DNA of 64,000 nt from Desulfofundulus australicus DSM 11792 (GTDB lineage Bacteria; Bacillota; Desulfotomaculia; Desulfotomaculales; Desulfovirgulaceae): the NCBI RefSeq assembly GCF_900129285.1, contig NZ_FQUW01000006.1, forward strand, positions 1 through 64,000, given 5' to 3'. The translations under genes and the position numbers were made by a program. Below are positions 1-10,093 of this stretch, piece after piece; positions within the stretch are counted from its first letter, which is position 1, and each line of letters opens with the position of its first letter. Under the pieces are notes generated by a model. That model saw only the letters and a program-made list of their open reading frames with translations. It had not been told where the DNA came from and searched no databases.

Positions 1-217
1 CCGTCCCTTGGCAGCCTGGGATTTCGCTGTGTTGTGCCAGCTCATCCGAACGGCTTAGCCTCTTATGGGGTTCTTGTTCATCGGGCCGTGGTTTTGCCGC
101 CGGCGCACCGATCCGATTCCACCTCACGATGGACACCCTTGCCTTTGGCTAGCAGACTTGTGCTGCCTCGCCTGCACCTGCCTTTCGCCACCAAGTTAAC
201 GCCCATGCCGGGCGCAC
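1..217 (-). mobile_element. Group II intron, class C type, 5' part (domain I), cut by window edge
   Basis: Read on the minus strand from 217, the sequence opens with GTGCGCCCGGCATGGG, the usual 5' end of bacterial group IIC introns. Further in it carries several blocks in the order I recall from domain I of such introns (for example the Geobacillus intron): GCAAGGGTGTCC near 133-144, then GTGGAATC, GGCGGCAAA, CCCATAAGAGGCT, GGATGAGC and AACACAGCGAAATCCC near 19-34. It lies directly after a hairpin-plus-T terminator, the preferred insertion target of class C introns. The reverse-transcriptase/maturase gene, if present, would be to the left of the window. No protein gene is credible in this interval. 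Whether the intron is complete or active cannot be seen. Confidence 0.82.
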
Positions 218-246
218 ACAAAAAGCGCCAGCATATCGCCGGCGCT
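217..246 (-). terminator. Rho-independent terminator of the propionate operon
   Basis: On the minus strand a 9-bp GC-rich stem (AGCGCCGGC pairing with GCTGGCGCT, one G-U wobble) with a 5-base loop is followed by a TTTTTGTGT tract. It lies about 40 bases after the stop of the last operon gene. The group II intron begins exactly at the end of the T tract. Confidence 0.85.
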
Positions 247-283
247 CAACAAGTGACTCCAGGGGAGTTTTGTCCACATATAT

Positions 284-1675
284 TTAAGCGGGGTAGAATT
301 CACTGCCCTGGGCAGCCAGTTCCAGGTCCACTTTTAACTTTTTGGCCAGGCGTTCTTTTAAAAACTGAGGTGCAATCTGCGGGAAGAGGGCCACTGAAAT
401 AACATCTTCCTCCTTTTGCATATAAGGAGCCGCTTCTTTGCGGGCAGCAGGCAATCCGGGCTCCAGCATGTCTGCCGGCCGGCAGGTAATGGGCTTTTCA
501 TCACCAATGATCATTTTACGTACTTCCTCATCCACCGGGGCTGGAGGCTGGCCATAGTATCCCCGCATGTATTGTTTAACTTCATTGGTAGGCAGTTTAT
601 AACGGCCAAATAACACATTAAGCACAGCCTGGGTACCCACAATCTGACTGGAAGGAGTCACCAGAGGCGGATAGCCAAATTCTTTGCGTACCCGTGGCAG
701 TTCCTCCAGCACTTCGGGTAAGCGATGGAGAGCATTTTGCTGGCTGAGCTGGGAAATAAAGTTGGACATCATCCCGCCAGGAATTTGATAAATCATAACG
801 TTGACATCAACATTTGGTGACGCCACATCAAATTCCTTATAATGCTTACGCACTTCCTTAAAATACTCAGCAATTTCAGAAAGCAGTTTTAAATCCAGCC
901 CCGTATCGTAAGGCGTACCCTGCAGGGCGGCTACCATGGTTTCAGTAGCTGGCTGGGATGTTTGCAAGGCCATGGTGGAAATGGCGCAGTCAATGATATC
1001 TACTCCTGCATCTATAGCCCGCAGGTAAGCCATAGAAGCCATACCACTGGTGTAATGGCAATGAAGCTGCACCGGTATCTTCAATACTGATTTCCATTCT
1101 TTAATAATTTCATAGGCAGGTTGAGGAGCGAGAATACCCGCCATATCTTTTAAACAGATGGAATCAGCACCCATTTCCTCCAGGGTCTTGGCGGTTTTTA
1201 CGTAGTACTCCAGATCATGAACGGGACTGATGGTATATACTACCGTAGCCTGGGCATGGGCACCTTCTTGTTTAACCACCTCAATAGCTTTTTGCATATT
1301 GCGCACGTCATTCAAGGCATCAAAGATGCGGAAAATATCCAACCCGTTATAAACCGTCTTTTTAATAAATTCAGTAAGAACGTCATCAGGATAATGTTTA
1401 TAGCCCACCACGTTCTGACCCCGCAGGAGCATTTGCAGGGGGGTTTTCAAATGACGGCGCAATATACGCAACCGCTCCCAGGGATCTTCATTGAGAAAAC
1501 GCATGCACGCATCAAAAGTGGCTCCACCCCAAACTTCCAGTGAATGAAAACCCACCTTATCCAGTTTCTCACAAATGGGTAACATATGCTCTATGCGCAT
1601 ACGGGTAGCCAGGAGAGACTGGTGACCGTCCCGCAGGGTGGTATCGGTGATTTTAACTTTCCTTGGTTCAGTCAT
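284..1675 (-). CDS. Pyruvate/oxaloacetate carboxyltransferase subunit (transcarboxylase 5S type)
   Basis: 463-residue carboxyltransferase that moves a carboxyl group between biotin and pyruvate/oxaloacetate. The N-terminal barrel shows TDTTLRDGHQSLLATRMR near residue 10 (metal-binding Asp), the active-site lysine motif SICLKDMAG and the metal-binding HCHYTSG. The conserved C-terminal domain follows. ATG at 1675 is chosen because GGGGAGGA stands just before it; a longer reading to 1699 would include the ribosome site. It is the last gene of the operon, after malate dehydrogenase, corresponding to mmcM as I recall that cluster. With the carboxyltransferase, small and biotin subunits encoded upstream it probably forms a soluble methylmalonyl-CoA:pyruvate transcarboxylase. 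An oxaloacetate decarboxylase alpha chain has the same fold, but no membrane beta subunit gene is present. Confidence 0.9.
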   Translation of the reverse strand: MTEPRKVKITDTTLRDGHQSLLATRMRIEHMLPICEKLDKVGFHSLEVWGGATFDACMRFLNEDPWERLRILRRHLKTPLQMLLRGQNVVGYKHYPDDVLTEFIKKTVYNGLDIFRIFDALNDVRNMQKAIEVVKQEGAHAQATVVYTISPVHDLEYYVKTAKTLEEMGADSICLKDMAGILAPQPAYEIIKEWKSVLKIPVQLHCHYTSGMASMAYLRAIDAGVDIIDCAISTMALQTSQPATETMVAALQGTPYDTGLDLKLLSEIAEYFKEVRKHYKEFDVASPNVDVNVMIYQIPGGMMSNFISQLSQQNALHRLPEVLEELPRVRKEFGYPPLVTPSSQIVGTQAVLNVLFGRYKLPTNEVKQYMRGYYGQPPAPVDEEVRKMIIGDEKPITCRPADMLEPGLPAARKEAAPYMQKEEDVISVALFPQIAPQFLKERLAKKLKVDLELAAQGSEFYPA

Positions 1676-1703
1676 TTCTATCCTCCCCTCAACCGGCAAG
1701 ATT

Positions 1704-2678
<975 letters not shown>

Positions 2679-3122
2679 TTAACCTATGATAACCAGAATA
2701 TCGCCATTATTAACGGTTTGTCCCGGTTTTACCCTTACTTCCTTCACCGTCCCGGCTACCGGGGCAGTTATTTCGTTTTCCATCTTCATTGCTTCCAGGA
2801 TTACCAGCGGGTCTCCCACCTTGACCTGGTCTCCCACTTTAACTTTAACGGCATTAATATTCCCGGGCATGGGAGCGGTAACCGTTCCTTCCCCGGCCGG
2901 AGCTACCGGTTTCGGGGCAGACGGAACGGCAGCCTGTGCCGGCGCCTGTGCCGGGGTGGTAGTGGCTGCTGCTGGAGGAGGCGCAGCCTGGGCCGGCGGA
3001 GCCGGGGGAGCAGCCGGGCGGCTCTGTACCACCTTCATACTTGGTGGAGCAGTTGCCTCCTGAATTTCCTGTACCTGAACTTCAAAGGGCTCTCCGTTAA
3101 CCAGTACCTTAAACTTTTTCAT
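2679..3122 (-). CDS. Biotin carboxyl carrier protein (transcarboxylase 1.3S type)
   Basis: 147-residue biotin carrier. The C-terminal biotinyl domain (about residues 78-147) has the biotinylation site EAMKMENEI. It is preceded by a flexible linker of about 50 residues made almost only of Ala, Pro, Thr and Gln, and by a short N-terminal segment that probably docks onto the other subunits. The order linker then biotinyl domain matches the 1.3S subunit of propionibacterial transcarboxylase and the gamma subunits of methylmalonyl-CoA decarboxylases. It shuttles the carboxyl group between the 12S-like and 5S-like subunits encoded on either side. Confidence 0.92.
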   Translation of the reverse strand: MKKFKVLVNGEPFEVQVQEIQEATAPPSMKVVQSRPAAPPAPPAQAAPPPAAATTTPAQAPAQAAVPSAPKPVAPAGEGTVTAPMPGNINAVKVKVGDQVKVGDPLVILEAMKMENEITAPVAGTVKEVRVKPGQTVNNGDILVIIG

Positions 3123-3152
3123 TGTTTTCCCTCCTGTTTACCAAGCCCAAAA

Positions 3153-3359
3153 CTATAAGCTATTTAAATCTCGACCAAGCATTAATTCGCGCAAACCGGC
3201 CATTTTCCAAGGGTTCATGCGTTTAAGAGAACGAACGGAAGCAATCCGGCTACCTTTGCTCAGATAGCCAGCAGCAACCAGGGCAGCAGTAATAGCCGCC
3301 ACGACCTGAGGACGTACATTTATGGATACTACTGGCTTATTCAAAGCCACATTACGCAA
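3153..3359 (-). CDS. Small subunit resembling methylmalonyl-CoA decarboxylase epsilon / OadG C-terminus
   Basis: 68-residue basic protein lying 11 bases after the 12S-like gene and 30 bases before the biotin carrier. The pattern VVAAITAALVAAGY followed by RIASVRSLKR and NPWKMAGLREL resembles the C-terminal assembly tail of MmdD/OadG proteins and the small MmdE subunit known from Veillonella. The membrane anchor of MmdD/OadG is absent. It may join the carboxyltransferase and biotin subunits. The start is ambiguous: TTG at 3359 touches the GGGGG ribosome site, while GTG at 3350 has better spacing. Family assignment is by pattern only. Confidence 0.65.
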   Translation of the reverse strand: MRNVALNKPVVSINVRPQVVAAITAALVAAGYLSKGSRIASVRSLKRMNPWKMAGLRELMLGRDLNSL

Positions 3360-3370
3360 CCCCCTTTCGA

Positions 3371-4906
3371 TTACACCGGCATGTTACCATGCTTTTTACG
3401 GGGCCTTGTTTCCCGCTTACCAGCCAGCGATTCCAGGGTAACAATTATTCTCGATCTGGTGTCACGGGGATCGATAACATCTTCTATATAACCCCTGGCG
3501 CTGGCTACATAAGGATTGGCAAACTTCTCCCGATATTCGGCGGTTAACCTGGCCCGCATTTCCATGGGGTTCTCCGCTTCAGCAATTTCTTTCCGGTAGA
3601 TGATGTTCACGGCTCCCTCGGGACCCATCACGGCAATTTCGGCTGTTGGCCATGCAAATACAGCATCCGCTCTTAAGGAACTGCTGCACATGGCCAGATA
3701 AGCTCCCCCGTAAGCTTTTCTCAGGATAATGGTGATCTTGGGCACAGTGGCTTCGGAGTAAGCATAAAGCATCTTGGCCCCGTGCCGTATAATTCCACCA
3801 TATTCCTGTGCAGTTCCTGGAAGGAAACCGGGTACATCCATAAAAGTAATCAACGGCAGGTTAAAACAGTCACAGAAGCGAACAAAACGGCTGATTTTAT
3901 CGGAAGCGTTAATGTCCAGGCAGCCAGCCAGATAATCGGGCTGGTTGGCTACTATTCCCACGGCCTGCCCATTTATCCGGGCAAAACCAATTACAGCATT
4001 ACGGGCATAAAGAGGCTGTACCTCAAGGAATTGTCCCCCATCCACAATCAGGTTAATTATCTTGCGCACGTCGTAAGACATATTCGGGTTATCGGGGATA
4101 ATCTGCAACAGCTCTTCCGGATTGCCCACCGGTTCCTGGGGAGCATATAACGGGGGTTCTTCCAGGTTATTGGAAGGCAGATAACTCAGCAGCAAACGAA
4201 CCATTTGCAGGCAGCTTTCTTCATCAGGGGCCATAAAATGAGCAACACCGCTGGTCTGGTTATGGGTGGCCGCCCCGCCCAGGGCTTCCATGGTCACCTC
4301 TTCACCGGTTACAGCCTTAATTACCTGCGGCCCCGTAATAAACATCTGGCTGGTACCTTGAACCATGAAAATAAAATCAGTCAATGCCGGTGAGTATACA
4401 GCTCCCCCTGCGCAAGGCCCCATTATCACGGAAATCTGGGGAATTACTCCGGAAGCAATGGTATTCCGGAAGAAAATCTCACCATAACCGTTCAGCGCAT
4501 CCACACCTTCTTGGATACGCGCTCCACCGGAATCGTTCAAACCTACCACCGGTGCCCCAGTCTTCATGGCCAGATCCAGTATGTGACATATTTTGGCAGC
4601 ATGGACGCGCCCCAGTGACCCTCCGGCTACTGTAAAATCCTGGGCAAAAATGTAAACTTTACGCCCGTCAACTTTACCGTAACCGGTTACCACACCTTCG
4701 CCGGGATTTTTAAGATTAGAAATATCGGGATCGCCGGCAAAGGTATTTATTTCAACAAAGGTACCGGGATCGAAAAACATTTCAATCCGTTCCCGCGCAG
4801 TCCTCTTACCGGCTTCATGCTGCTTCTCGATACGTTTTGGTCCACCGCCCGCATGGATTTTTTCACGCAGTTGTTTTAGCTGTTCCAACCTCTCCTGCAT
4901 ACCCAA
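3371..4906 (-). CDS. mmdA: Methylmalonyl-CoA carboxyltransferase, 12S/MmdA-type subunit
   Basis: 511-residue acyl-CoA carboxyltransferase with two crotonase-like halves. Glycine-rich pieces such as GGSLGRVHAAKI, NDSGGARIQEGV and GPCAGGAVYSPALTD (N half) and DVPGFLPGTAQEYGG, RKAYGGAYLAM (C half) form the CoA and biotin sites. It transfers the carboxyl of methylmalonyl-CoA to biotin, or the reverse. Length fits the 12S subunit of transcarboxylase, MmdA and PccB, which are hard to separate by sequence; no biotin carboxylase gene is here, which argues against an ATP-dependent carboxylase. Start is TTG at 4906 or ATG six bases later, after GGGAGGGG. The mutase/epimerase genes upstream make methylmalonyl-CoA the likely substrate. 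Confidence 0.9.
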   Translation of the reverse strand: MGMQERLEQLKQLREKIHAGGGPKRIEKQHEAGKRTARERIEMFFDPGTFVEINTFAGDPDISNLKNPGEGVVTGYGKVDGRKVYIFAQDFTVAGGSLGRVHAAKICHILDLAMKTGAPVVGLNDSGGARIQEGVDALNGYGEIFFRNTIASGVIPQISVIMGPCAGGAVYSPALTDFIFMVQGTSQMFITGPQVIKAVTGEEVTMEALGGAATHNQTSGVAHFMAPDEESCLQMVRLLLSYLPSNNLEEPPLYAPQEPVGNPEELLQIIPDNPNMSYDVRKIINLIVDGGQFLEVQPLYARNAVIGFARINGQAVGIVANQPDYLAGCLDINASDKISRFVRFCDCFNLPLITFMDVPGFLPGTAQEYGGIIRHGAKMLYAYSEATVPKITIILRKAYGGAYLAMCSSSLRADAVFAWPTAEIAVMGPEGAVNIIYRKEIAEAENPMEMRARLTAEYREKFANPYVASARGYIEDVIDPRDTRSRIIVTLESLAGKRETRPRKKHGNMPV

Positions 4907-4923
4907 TGGCTTCCCCTCCCCTT

Positions 4924-5334
4924 TTAATCTTCACGTTCGCACAATTCCACCAGCGTCCCAAAGGTGGACTTGGGATGAAGAAAAGCAATCCTGGCCCCTC
5001 CGGCGCCCCGGCGAGGCTTTTCATCAATAAGCCGCACACCCTTAGCTTTTAACTCCTCAAGAACCTGCTCCAGATTATCCACCCGGAAGGCAATATGCTG
5101 GATACCTTCGCCATTTTTCTCAATAAACCGGGCAATAGGACCATCCGGAGTCGTGGACTCCAGGAGTTCCACTTCACTGTCACCGGTAGGCAAAAATGCA
5201 ACCTTTACTTTTTGCTCCTCGACCACTTCGGTGCCTGTCACTTTTAACCCCAGAAGTCCTTCATAAAACTCAATGGCCCTGGCCAGATCTTTCACAGCGA
5301 TACCCACGTGATCAATTTTTTTAATCTTTATCAT
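4924..5334 (-). CDS. mce: Methylmalonyl-CoA epimerase
   Basis: 136-residue vicinal-oxygen-chelate protein that interconverts the (R) and (S) forms of methylmalonyl-CoA. The N-terminal [11 protein letters not shown] gives the first metal histidine, [12 protein letters not shown] the second, and GTLVELCE near the end the metal glutamate. Length is typical. It overlaps the end of the B12-binding mutase subunit gene by 14 bases, indicating translational coupling, and leads into the carboxyltransferase gene, matching the order of the reactions. Confidence 0.93.
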   Translation of the reverse strand: MIKIKKIDHVGIAVKDLARAIEFYEGLLGLKVTGTEVVEEQKVKVAFLPTGDSEVELLESTTPDGPIARFIEKNGEGIQHIAFRVDNLEQVLEELKAKGVRLIDEKPRRGAGGARIAFLHPKSTFGTLVELCERED

Positions 5335-5755
5335 CGTTTTCCCTCCCTTTGGGGAATCTTTTAGCCACCTCTTCCCGAATAAAACGGATTATTTCCGTGG
5401 TGGGGGTACCGGGGCCAAAAATTTCCGCAATTCCCGCTTCCTTTAAAAGAGGGATATCCTCATCGGGAATAATGCCCCCACCTACTACCAGTATGTCATC
5501 AGCTCCCTGAGCCCGTAAACCTTCTACAACGGCCGGGAACAGGTGCATGTGCGCCCCCGAGAGAATACTCAAACCTACTACCTGCACGTCCTCCTGGAGC
5601 GCCGCTTCTACAATTTGCTCGGGAGTCTGTCGCAAACCGGTATATATAACTTCCATTCCGGCATCCCGCAGAGCCTGTGCTATAACTTTAGCTCCCCGGT
5701 CATGGCCGTCAAGGCCCGGCTTGGCCACCAGGACCCGAATGGGCCGTTCACTCAT
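5321..5755 (-). CDS. Methylmalonyl-CoA mutase, small B12-binding subunit
   Basis: 144-residue cobalamin-binding domain protein. It has the DGHDRGAK signature (D-x-H-x-x-G, the histidine being the lower axial ligand of cobalt), the SILSGAHM segment and the [10 protein letters not shown] loop. In many enzymes this domain is fused to the large chain; here it is a separate gene 20 bases downstream of the substrate-binding part, as in Pelotomaculum and archaea. With that part it isomerises succinyl-CoA and (R)-methylmalonyl-CoA. Confidence 0.93.
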   Translation of the reverse strand: MSERPIRVLVAKPGLDGHDRGAKVIAQALRDAGMEVIYTGLRQTPEQIVEAALQEDVQVVGLSILSGAHMHLFPAVVEGLRAQGADDILVVGGGIIPDEDIPLLKEAGIAEIFGPGTPTTEIIRFIREEVAKRFPKGRENDDKD

Positions 5756-5775
5756 CCTGTTTTTCCCTCCTTACC

Positions 5776-7446
5776 TTAAAAGACAATTTGCTGGCGGTAT
5801 TCTCCAAAAACTTCCCGCAGTGTATCGCAAATTTCTCCCAGAGTAGCATAAGCTTTCACGGCATCAATGAATAGGGGCATCAAGTTTTCCTTGGTAGATG
5901 CCGCTTCCCGCAGGTTGCTTAATACCTTTTTAACCTTCTGGTTGTCCCGGCGCGCCTTCAATGCCCGCAACTTGGCCGTCTGGCGTTCTGCCACTGCCGG
6001 ATCAACCTTTAACAGATTCTTGGGCTTTTCGTATGCCATCTGGAACTTGTTTATGCCAATAACTACCTTTTTACCGCTTTCTATATCCATCTGATAGCGA
6101 TAAGCACTATCCTTAATTTCTTTTTGCATAAACTCGATGGCCTCGGGAGCACCGCCCAGCTCATCTATCTTTTTAATGTAGGCCATGGCCTTTTCTTCAA
6201 TTTCATTGGTCAGGCTTTCAATATAGTACGAACCGCCCAGAGGATCCACCGTATCGGTAACGCCAATCTCGTATCCTATTACCTGCTGCGTCCGCAAAGC
6301 TATAAGCACCGACTCATCGCTGGGCAGGGCCAGAGCTTCGTCGTAAGAGTTGGTATGCAGGGACTGGGTGCCTCCCAGCACTGCGCTCAAGGCTTCAAAA
6401 GCCGTCCGCATAATATTTACCATCGGTTGTTGAGCCGTCAGGCTGCAACCCGCAGTTTGAGTATGGAAGCGCAACATCCAGGAGCGAGGATTCTTGGCCC
6501 CAAACCGTTCCTTCATGATCCTGGCCCAGAGCCGCCTGGCGGCCCGGAACTTGGCAATTTCCTCGAAAAAGTTCAAGTGAGCGTTAAAGAAGAAAGACAG
6601 GCGGGGAGCAAAATCGTCCACATTTAACCCGGCATCAATAGCCGCCTGGACATAGGCAATGCCATCGGCCAGGGTAAAGGCTACCTCCTGCACCGCCGTG
6701 GAGCCGGCCTCCCGGATATGGTAGCCGCTGATGCTGATGGTATTCCAGCTGGGAACATTCTTGGAACAATAAGCAAAGATATCAGTAATCAGGCGCATGG
6801 ATGGACCCGGCGGGAAAATATAGGTTCCCCTGGCAATGTATTCTTTCAAGATATCATTTTGTATGGTCCCATTGAGCTTATCAGGTGTAACACCCTGCTT
6901 TTCTGCCACAGCTATATACATGGCCAGCAGGACAGCAGCCGGTGCATTAATGGTCATGGAGGTGCTCACTTTGTCCAGGGGAATTCCCTCGAACAGGGTT
7001 TCCATATCCTCCAGGGAATCAATAGCTACCCCTACCTTGCCCACCTCGCCCCGGGCCAGGGGATGATCCGAATCATAACCAATTTGGGTGGGAAGGTCAA
7101 AAGCCACGCTCAAGCCGGTCTGCCCCTGCTCCAACAAATAACGGAAACGGGCATTGGTTTCCTCGGCTGTACCAAAACCAGCGTACTGACGCATGGTCCA
7201 CAGACGACCCCGGTACATGTTGGGCTGTACTCCGCGGGTAAAAGGGTATGAACCAGGAAAACCGAGATCCCGCTCGTAATCAAGATCAGCTATATCCTCC
7301 GGAGTATACAGGGTCTTTATTTCAATGCCCGAATCAGTAGCAAAGCTCGCCTGTCTTTCCGGTCTCTTTTTTACCTGAGCTTCCAGCCGCTCCTGGTACT
7401 CCCTGGTCGCTGCCCGGATGCTTTCCAATTTTTCTTTTTCGAACAT
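5776..7446 (-). CDS. Methylmalonyl-CoA mutase, large substrate-binding subunit
   Basis: 556-residue TIM-barrel subunit without its own B12 domain. Family blocks include [20 protein letters not shown] near residue 75, [27 protein letters not shown] near 235 and the [14 protein letters not shown] and [10 protein letters not shown] stretches. The acyl-CoA is threaded through this barrel and radical rearrangement occurs with adenosylcobalamin carried by the small subunit encoded just downstream. Length matches the split mutases. The operon also brings succinyl-CoA synthetase and fumarase, which place the enzyme in propionate oxidation or formation. Confidence 0.95.
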   Translation of the reverse strand: MFEKEKLESIRAATREYQERLEAQVKKRPERQASFATDSGIEIKTLYTPEDIADLDYERDLGFPGSYPFTRGVQPNMYRGRLWTMRQYAGFGTAEETNARFRYLLEQGQTGLSVAFDLPTQIGYDSDHPLARGEVGKVGVAIDSLEDMETLFEGIPLDKVSTSMTINAPAAVLLAMYIAVAEKQGVTPDKLNGTIQNDILKEYIARGTYIFPPGPSMRLITDIFAYCSKNVPSWNTISISGYHIREAGSTAVQEVAFTLADGIAYVQAAIDAGLNVDDFAPRLSFFFNAHLNFFEEIAKFRAARRLWARIMKERFGAKNPRSWMLRFHTQTAGCSLTAQQPMVNIMRTAFEALSAVLGGTQSLHTNSYDEALALPSDESVLIALRTQQVIGYEIGVTDTVDPLGGSYYIESLTNEIEEKAMAYIKKIDELGGAPEAIEFMQKEIKDSAYRYQMDIESGKKVVIGINKFQMAYEKPKNLLKVDPAVAERQTAKLRALKARRDNQKVKKVLSNLREAASTKENLMPLFIDAVKAYATLGEICDTLREVFGEYRQQIVF

Positions 7447-7466
7447 CCATCTCCCTCCCTAAAAGC

Positions 7467-8333
7467 TCAACCCAGAGCTTCCTTAATTAACTCCGGAACC
7501 TCAAATGGCAGAGTAGCTACCCGGGCACCGGCAGCCGTAAGTGCCTTAACCTTGCCCTCAAAAGTGCCTTTTCCCCGTTCAATGATCGCCCCGGCATGGC
7601 CCATGCGTTTACCGGGCGGTGCACTCTTTCCAGCAATATAAGCTACAACAGGTTTGGTCATTTTCTTAATAAACAGGGCAGCCTCTTCTTCCGCATTACC
7701 TCCAATTTCACCAACCAGCACCACGGCTCTGGTCTCCGGGTCCCTTTCAAATTTCTCCAGCACATCCACAAAGGATAAACCAACAACCCGGTCGCCACCC
7801 AGGCCAACTACCGTTGATTGTCCCAAGCCGCTGGCTGTTAAGTTGGCAACAATCTCATAAGTCAAGGTACCGCTGCGCGCTACAACACCAATGTGACCCG
7901 GCACAAAAAACTGGTTGGGCGGAATGCCAATCTTACACCGTCCCGAAGAAACAATCCCAAAGGTATTGGGGCCAATTATTATTGTGCCCCGCCGCCGGGC
8001 AAAAGCAATTATCTCCATTTCATCATGAACAGGAATATGCTCGGTTATAATAACCACTACTCGTATTCCCGCAGCAATGGCCTCAAAAGCAGCATCTTTG
8101 GCAAAGGGCGCCGGAATGAAAAGCACGGAAGCATCGATCTGGTGGTTTTCCATGGCTGCAGCCACGGTATCATACACAGGAACTCCTTCCACTGTCTGGC
8201 CACCCTTACCCGGTGAAACCCCGGCAACAATCCGGGTTCCATAGGCCAGCATCTGTTTGGTATGAAACGTACCCTGGTTACCTGTAATCCCTTGAACCAG
8301 AACACTGGTTTTTTCACCAACTATAATGGCCAC
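7467..8333 (-). CDS. sucD: Succinyl-CoA synthetase (ADP-forming) alpha subunit
   Basis: 288-residue CoA-binding subunit. GITGNQGTFHTKQM near residue 15 is the CoA-binding loop, IGPNTFG lies in the middle, and GHAGAI near 244 contains the phosphohistidine. The start is GTG at 8333 after GGAAGGAG. It forms the enzyme that converts succinyl-CoA plus ADP and phosphate to succinate plus ATP, the substrate-level phosphorylation step of propionate oxidation. The gene lies 33 bases downstream of the beta-subunit gene. Confidence 0.95.
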   Translation of the reverse strand: MAIIVGEKTSVLVQGITGNQGTFHTKQMLAYGTRIVAGVSPGKGGQTVEGVPVYDTVAAAMENHQIDASVLFIPAPFAKDAAFEAIAAGIRVVVIITEHIPVHDEMEIIAFARRRGTIIIGPNTFGIVSSGRCKIGIPPNQFFVPGHIGVVARSGTLTYEIVANLTASGLGQSTVVGLGGDRVVGLSFVDVLEKFERDPETRAVVLVGEIGGNAEEEAALFIKKMTKPVVAYIAGKSAPPGKRMGHAGAIIERGKGTFEGKVKALTAAGARVATLPFEVPELIKEALG

Positions 8334-8366
8334 TCCTGACCGCTCCTTCCTTCTCGGAGGTATTCT

Positions 8367-9482
8367 TCAGTTCTGGGCTCTGGCCAGTTCCACAGCCTTG
8401 GCCGCAGCCTCATGCATAACTTTATAAGCTTCAATGCCGTGTTCCCTGAGTAGACGCACACCTTCTTCTTCGTTGGTACCAACCAGTCGAATTACTACTG
8501 GAACATTGATTCCTTTCTCCTGCTTCACCTTTACCAGAGCCCTGGCCACATCGTCACACCGGGTAATACCCCCAAATATATTGATAAATATCACTCTGGG
8601 ATTGGTGGACAGGAGAATTTCCAGGGCTTTTGCGGTAGCCTCCATTCCGGTGCCACCACCGGCATCCAGAAAGTTGGCAGGGGCACCACCATAATGCTGG
8701 ATAATATCCAGAGTACCCATGGTAATACCTGCGCCATTAGCCATCACAGCTATATTCCCATCCAGCTGGACATAAGAAAGTCCCAGGGCGTGGGCCTGCC
8801 GCTCGGCCTCGGTACGGTCATCAACCACTGGCAAGTCCTTTTGCCGGTAAAGAGCCTCGTCGTCGATGGTAACCTTAGCATCGGCAGCTATTAACTTCTC
8901 ACCGCTTAAAACCAGCGGGTTAATTTCCACCAGCTCGGCATCCTTTTCCCGGAAAATACGGTAAAGGATTGGCAATAACCGGCTGAATTCTTTAGCCACA
9001 GCACCGCTTACACCCAGCCGGCGGCATACTTCCCGGCACAAATATGGCTGGATGCCCAGGCAAACATCCAGGTGTTCCTTGACAATAAATTCGTCGGGGA
9101 CCTCTTCTATATCCATACCACCCTGGGCAGAAGCTATTAAAACGGGCGCTTTGGCCGCTCCATCCACGGTAATGGCTACATAAAACTCGTGATCAATGGC
9201 CAGTTTTTCTTCCACCAGGATCATTTCTACCTTTAATCCCTGGACAGTCATACCCAGAACCTGAGCAGCAGCCTCGCGGGCCTCTTCAGGTGTATCGGCG
9301 AACTTTATCCCGCCCCCTTTACCACGCTTACCCGATAGCACCTGGGATTTAATTACCACCGGTGCCCCAATTTCCGCCGCTACTGCTGCTGCTTCCTCCG
9401 GCGAGGTAACCATTTTGCCCCGCGGTATGGTCAAACCATACCGATTAAAAAGCTCTTTACCCATGTATTCATAAAGTTTCAC
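8367..9482 (-). CDS. sucC: Succinyl-CoA synthetase (ADP-forming) beta subunit
   Basis: 371-residue ATP-grasp subunit that binds the nucleotide and, in its C-terminal flavodoxin-like part, contacts succinate. The N-terminal LYEYMGKELFNRYG segment, the SQVLSGKRGKGGGIKF nucleotide loop near 45-60, the acidic VEINPLVLS and the phosphate-binding GANFLDAGGG-like stretch (here PANFLDAGGGTG) with INIFGGITRCDDVA are all family marks. It precedes sucD and follows the fumarase beta gene. Confidence 0.95.
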   Translation of the reverse strand: MKLYEYMGKELFNRYGLTIPRGKMVTSPEEAAAVAAEIGAPVVIKSQVLSGKRGKGGGIKFADTPEEAREAAAQVLGMTVQGLKVEMILVEEKLAIDHEFYVAITVDGAAKAPVLIASAQGGMDIEEVPDEFIVKEHLDVCLGIQPYLCREVCRRLGVSGAVAKEFSRLLPILYRIFREKDAELVEINPLVLSGEKLIAADAKVTIDDEALYRQKDLPVVDDRTEAERQAHALGLSYVQLDGNIAVMANGAGITMGTLDIIQHYGGAPANFLDAGGGTGMEATAKALEILLSTNPRVIFINIFGGITRCDDVARALVKVKQEKGINVPVVIRLVGTNEEEGVRLLREHGIEAYKVMHEAAAKAVELARAQN

Positions 9483-9508
9483 AGCATTTCCCCCTTTATC
9501 ACCAGCCG

Positions 9509-10063
9509 TTACCGGCCGGCATAGATCTTTACACCCTCATCATACAGGTCAGCACCCAGAACATCATTTACCACAATCACCGGAAAATCCTCTACTATTA
9601 ATTCGTGGATAGCCTCCGGTCCCAGCTCCGGATAGGCTACAACACGACACGATTTGATCGCCCGGGCCAGCAATGCCGCTGCACCACCCACAGCGGCGAA
9701 ATAAACAGCCTTGTACTGTTTTATAGCTTTAATTACTTCCGGAGAACGTTTTCCCTTACCTATCATACCTTTTAAACCCAGGGCAATTAACCGCGGCGCA
9801 TAAGGGTCCATCCGGCCACTGGTGGTTGGCCCGGCAGAACCAATCACCCGGCCAGGTTTAGCTGGCGAAGGTCCCACGTAATAAATAACCTGTCCTTCCA
9901 GGGGGATGGGTAATTTTTCTCCCCGGTCCAGCAGTTCCACCATTTTCTTGTGGGCCGCGTCGCGAGCTGTATAGAGCACACCATTTAGCAAAACCCGCTG
10001 ACCAATACGCAGCTTTTCTACCACCTCATCGGTAAGGGGCGTTGTCAGCCTAATCTGGGGCAA
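9509..10063 (-). CDS. Class I fumarase, beta (C-terminal) subunit
   Basis: 184-residue C-terminal part of a two-part iron-sulfur fumarase. It shows the LNGVLYTARDAAHKK segment, YYVGPSPAKPGRVIGSAGPTTSGRMD and GKGKRSPE, all typical of FumB-type subunits of class I hydro-lyases. It hydrates fumarate to malate with the alpha subunit encoded immediately upstream. L(+)-tartrate dehydratase beta is the close alternative; the surrounding C4-acid genes make fumarase much more likely. Confidence 0.92.
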   Translation of the reverse strand: MPQIRLTTPLTDEVVEKLRIGQRVLLNGVLYTARDAAHKKMVELLDRGEKLPIPLEGQVIYYVGPSPAKPGRVIGSAGPTTSGRMDPYAPRLIALGLKGMIGKGKRSPEVIKAIKQYKAVYFAAVGGAAALLARAIKSCRVVAYPELGPEAIHELIVEDFPVIVVNDVLGADLYDEGVKIYAGR

Positions 10064-10093
10064 AACTTTCTACCTCCCAAAACACAATACTCG

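Noticed and set aside
34-402. A 122-codon open frame on the plus strand at the left edge
   Set aside because: It lies opposite a group II intron, a terminator and the end of the 5S-type gene; the composition is unlike a protein and no ribosome site is present.
6124-7251. Long plus-strand frames opposite the mutase large subunit
   Set aside because: Shadows of a highly conserved gene on the other strand.
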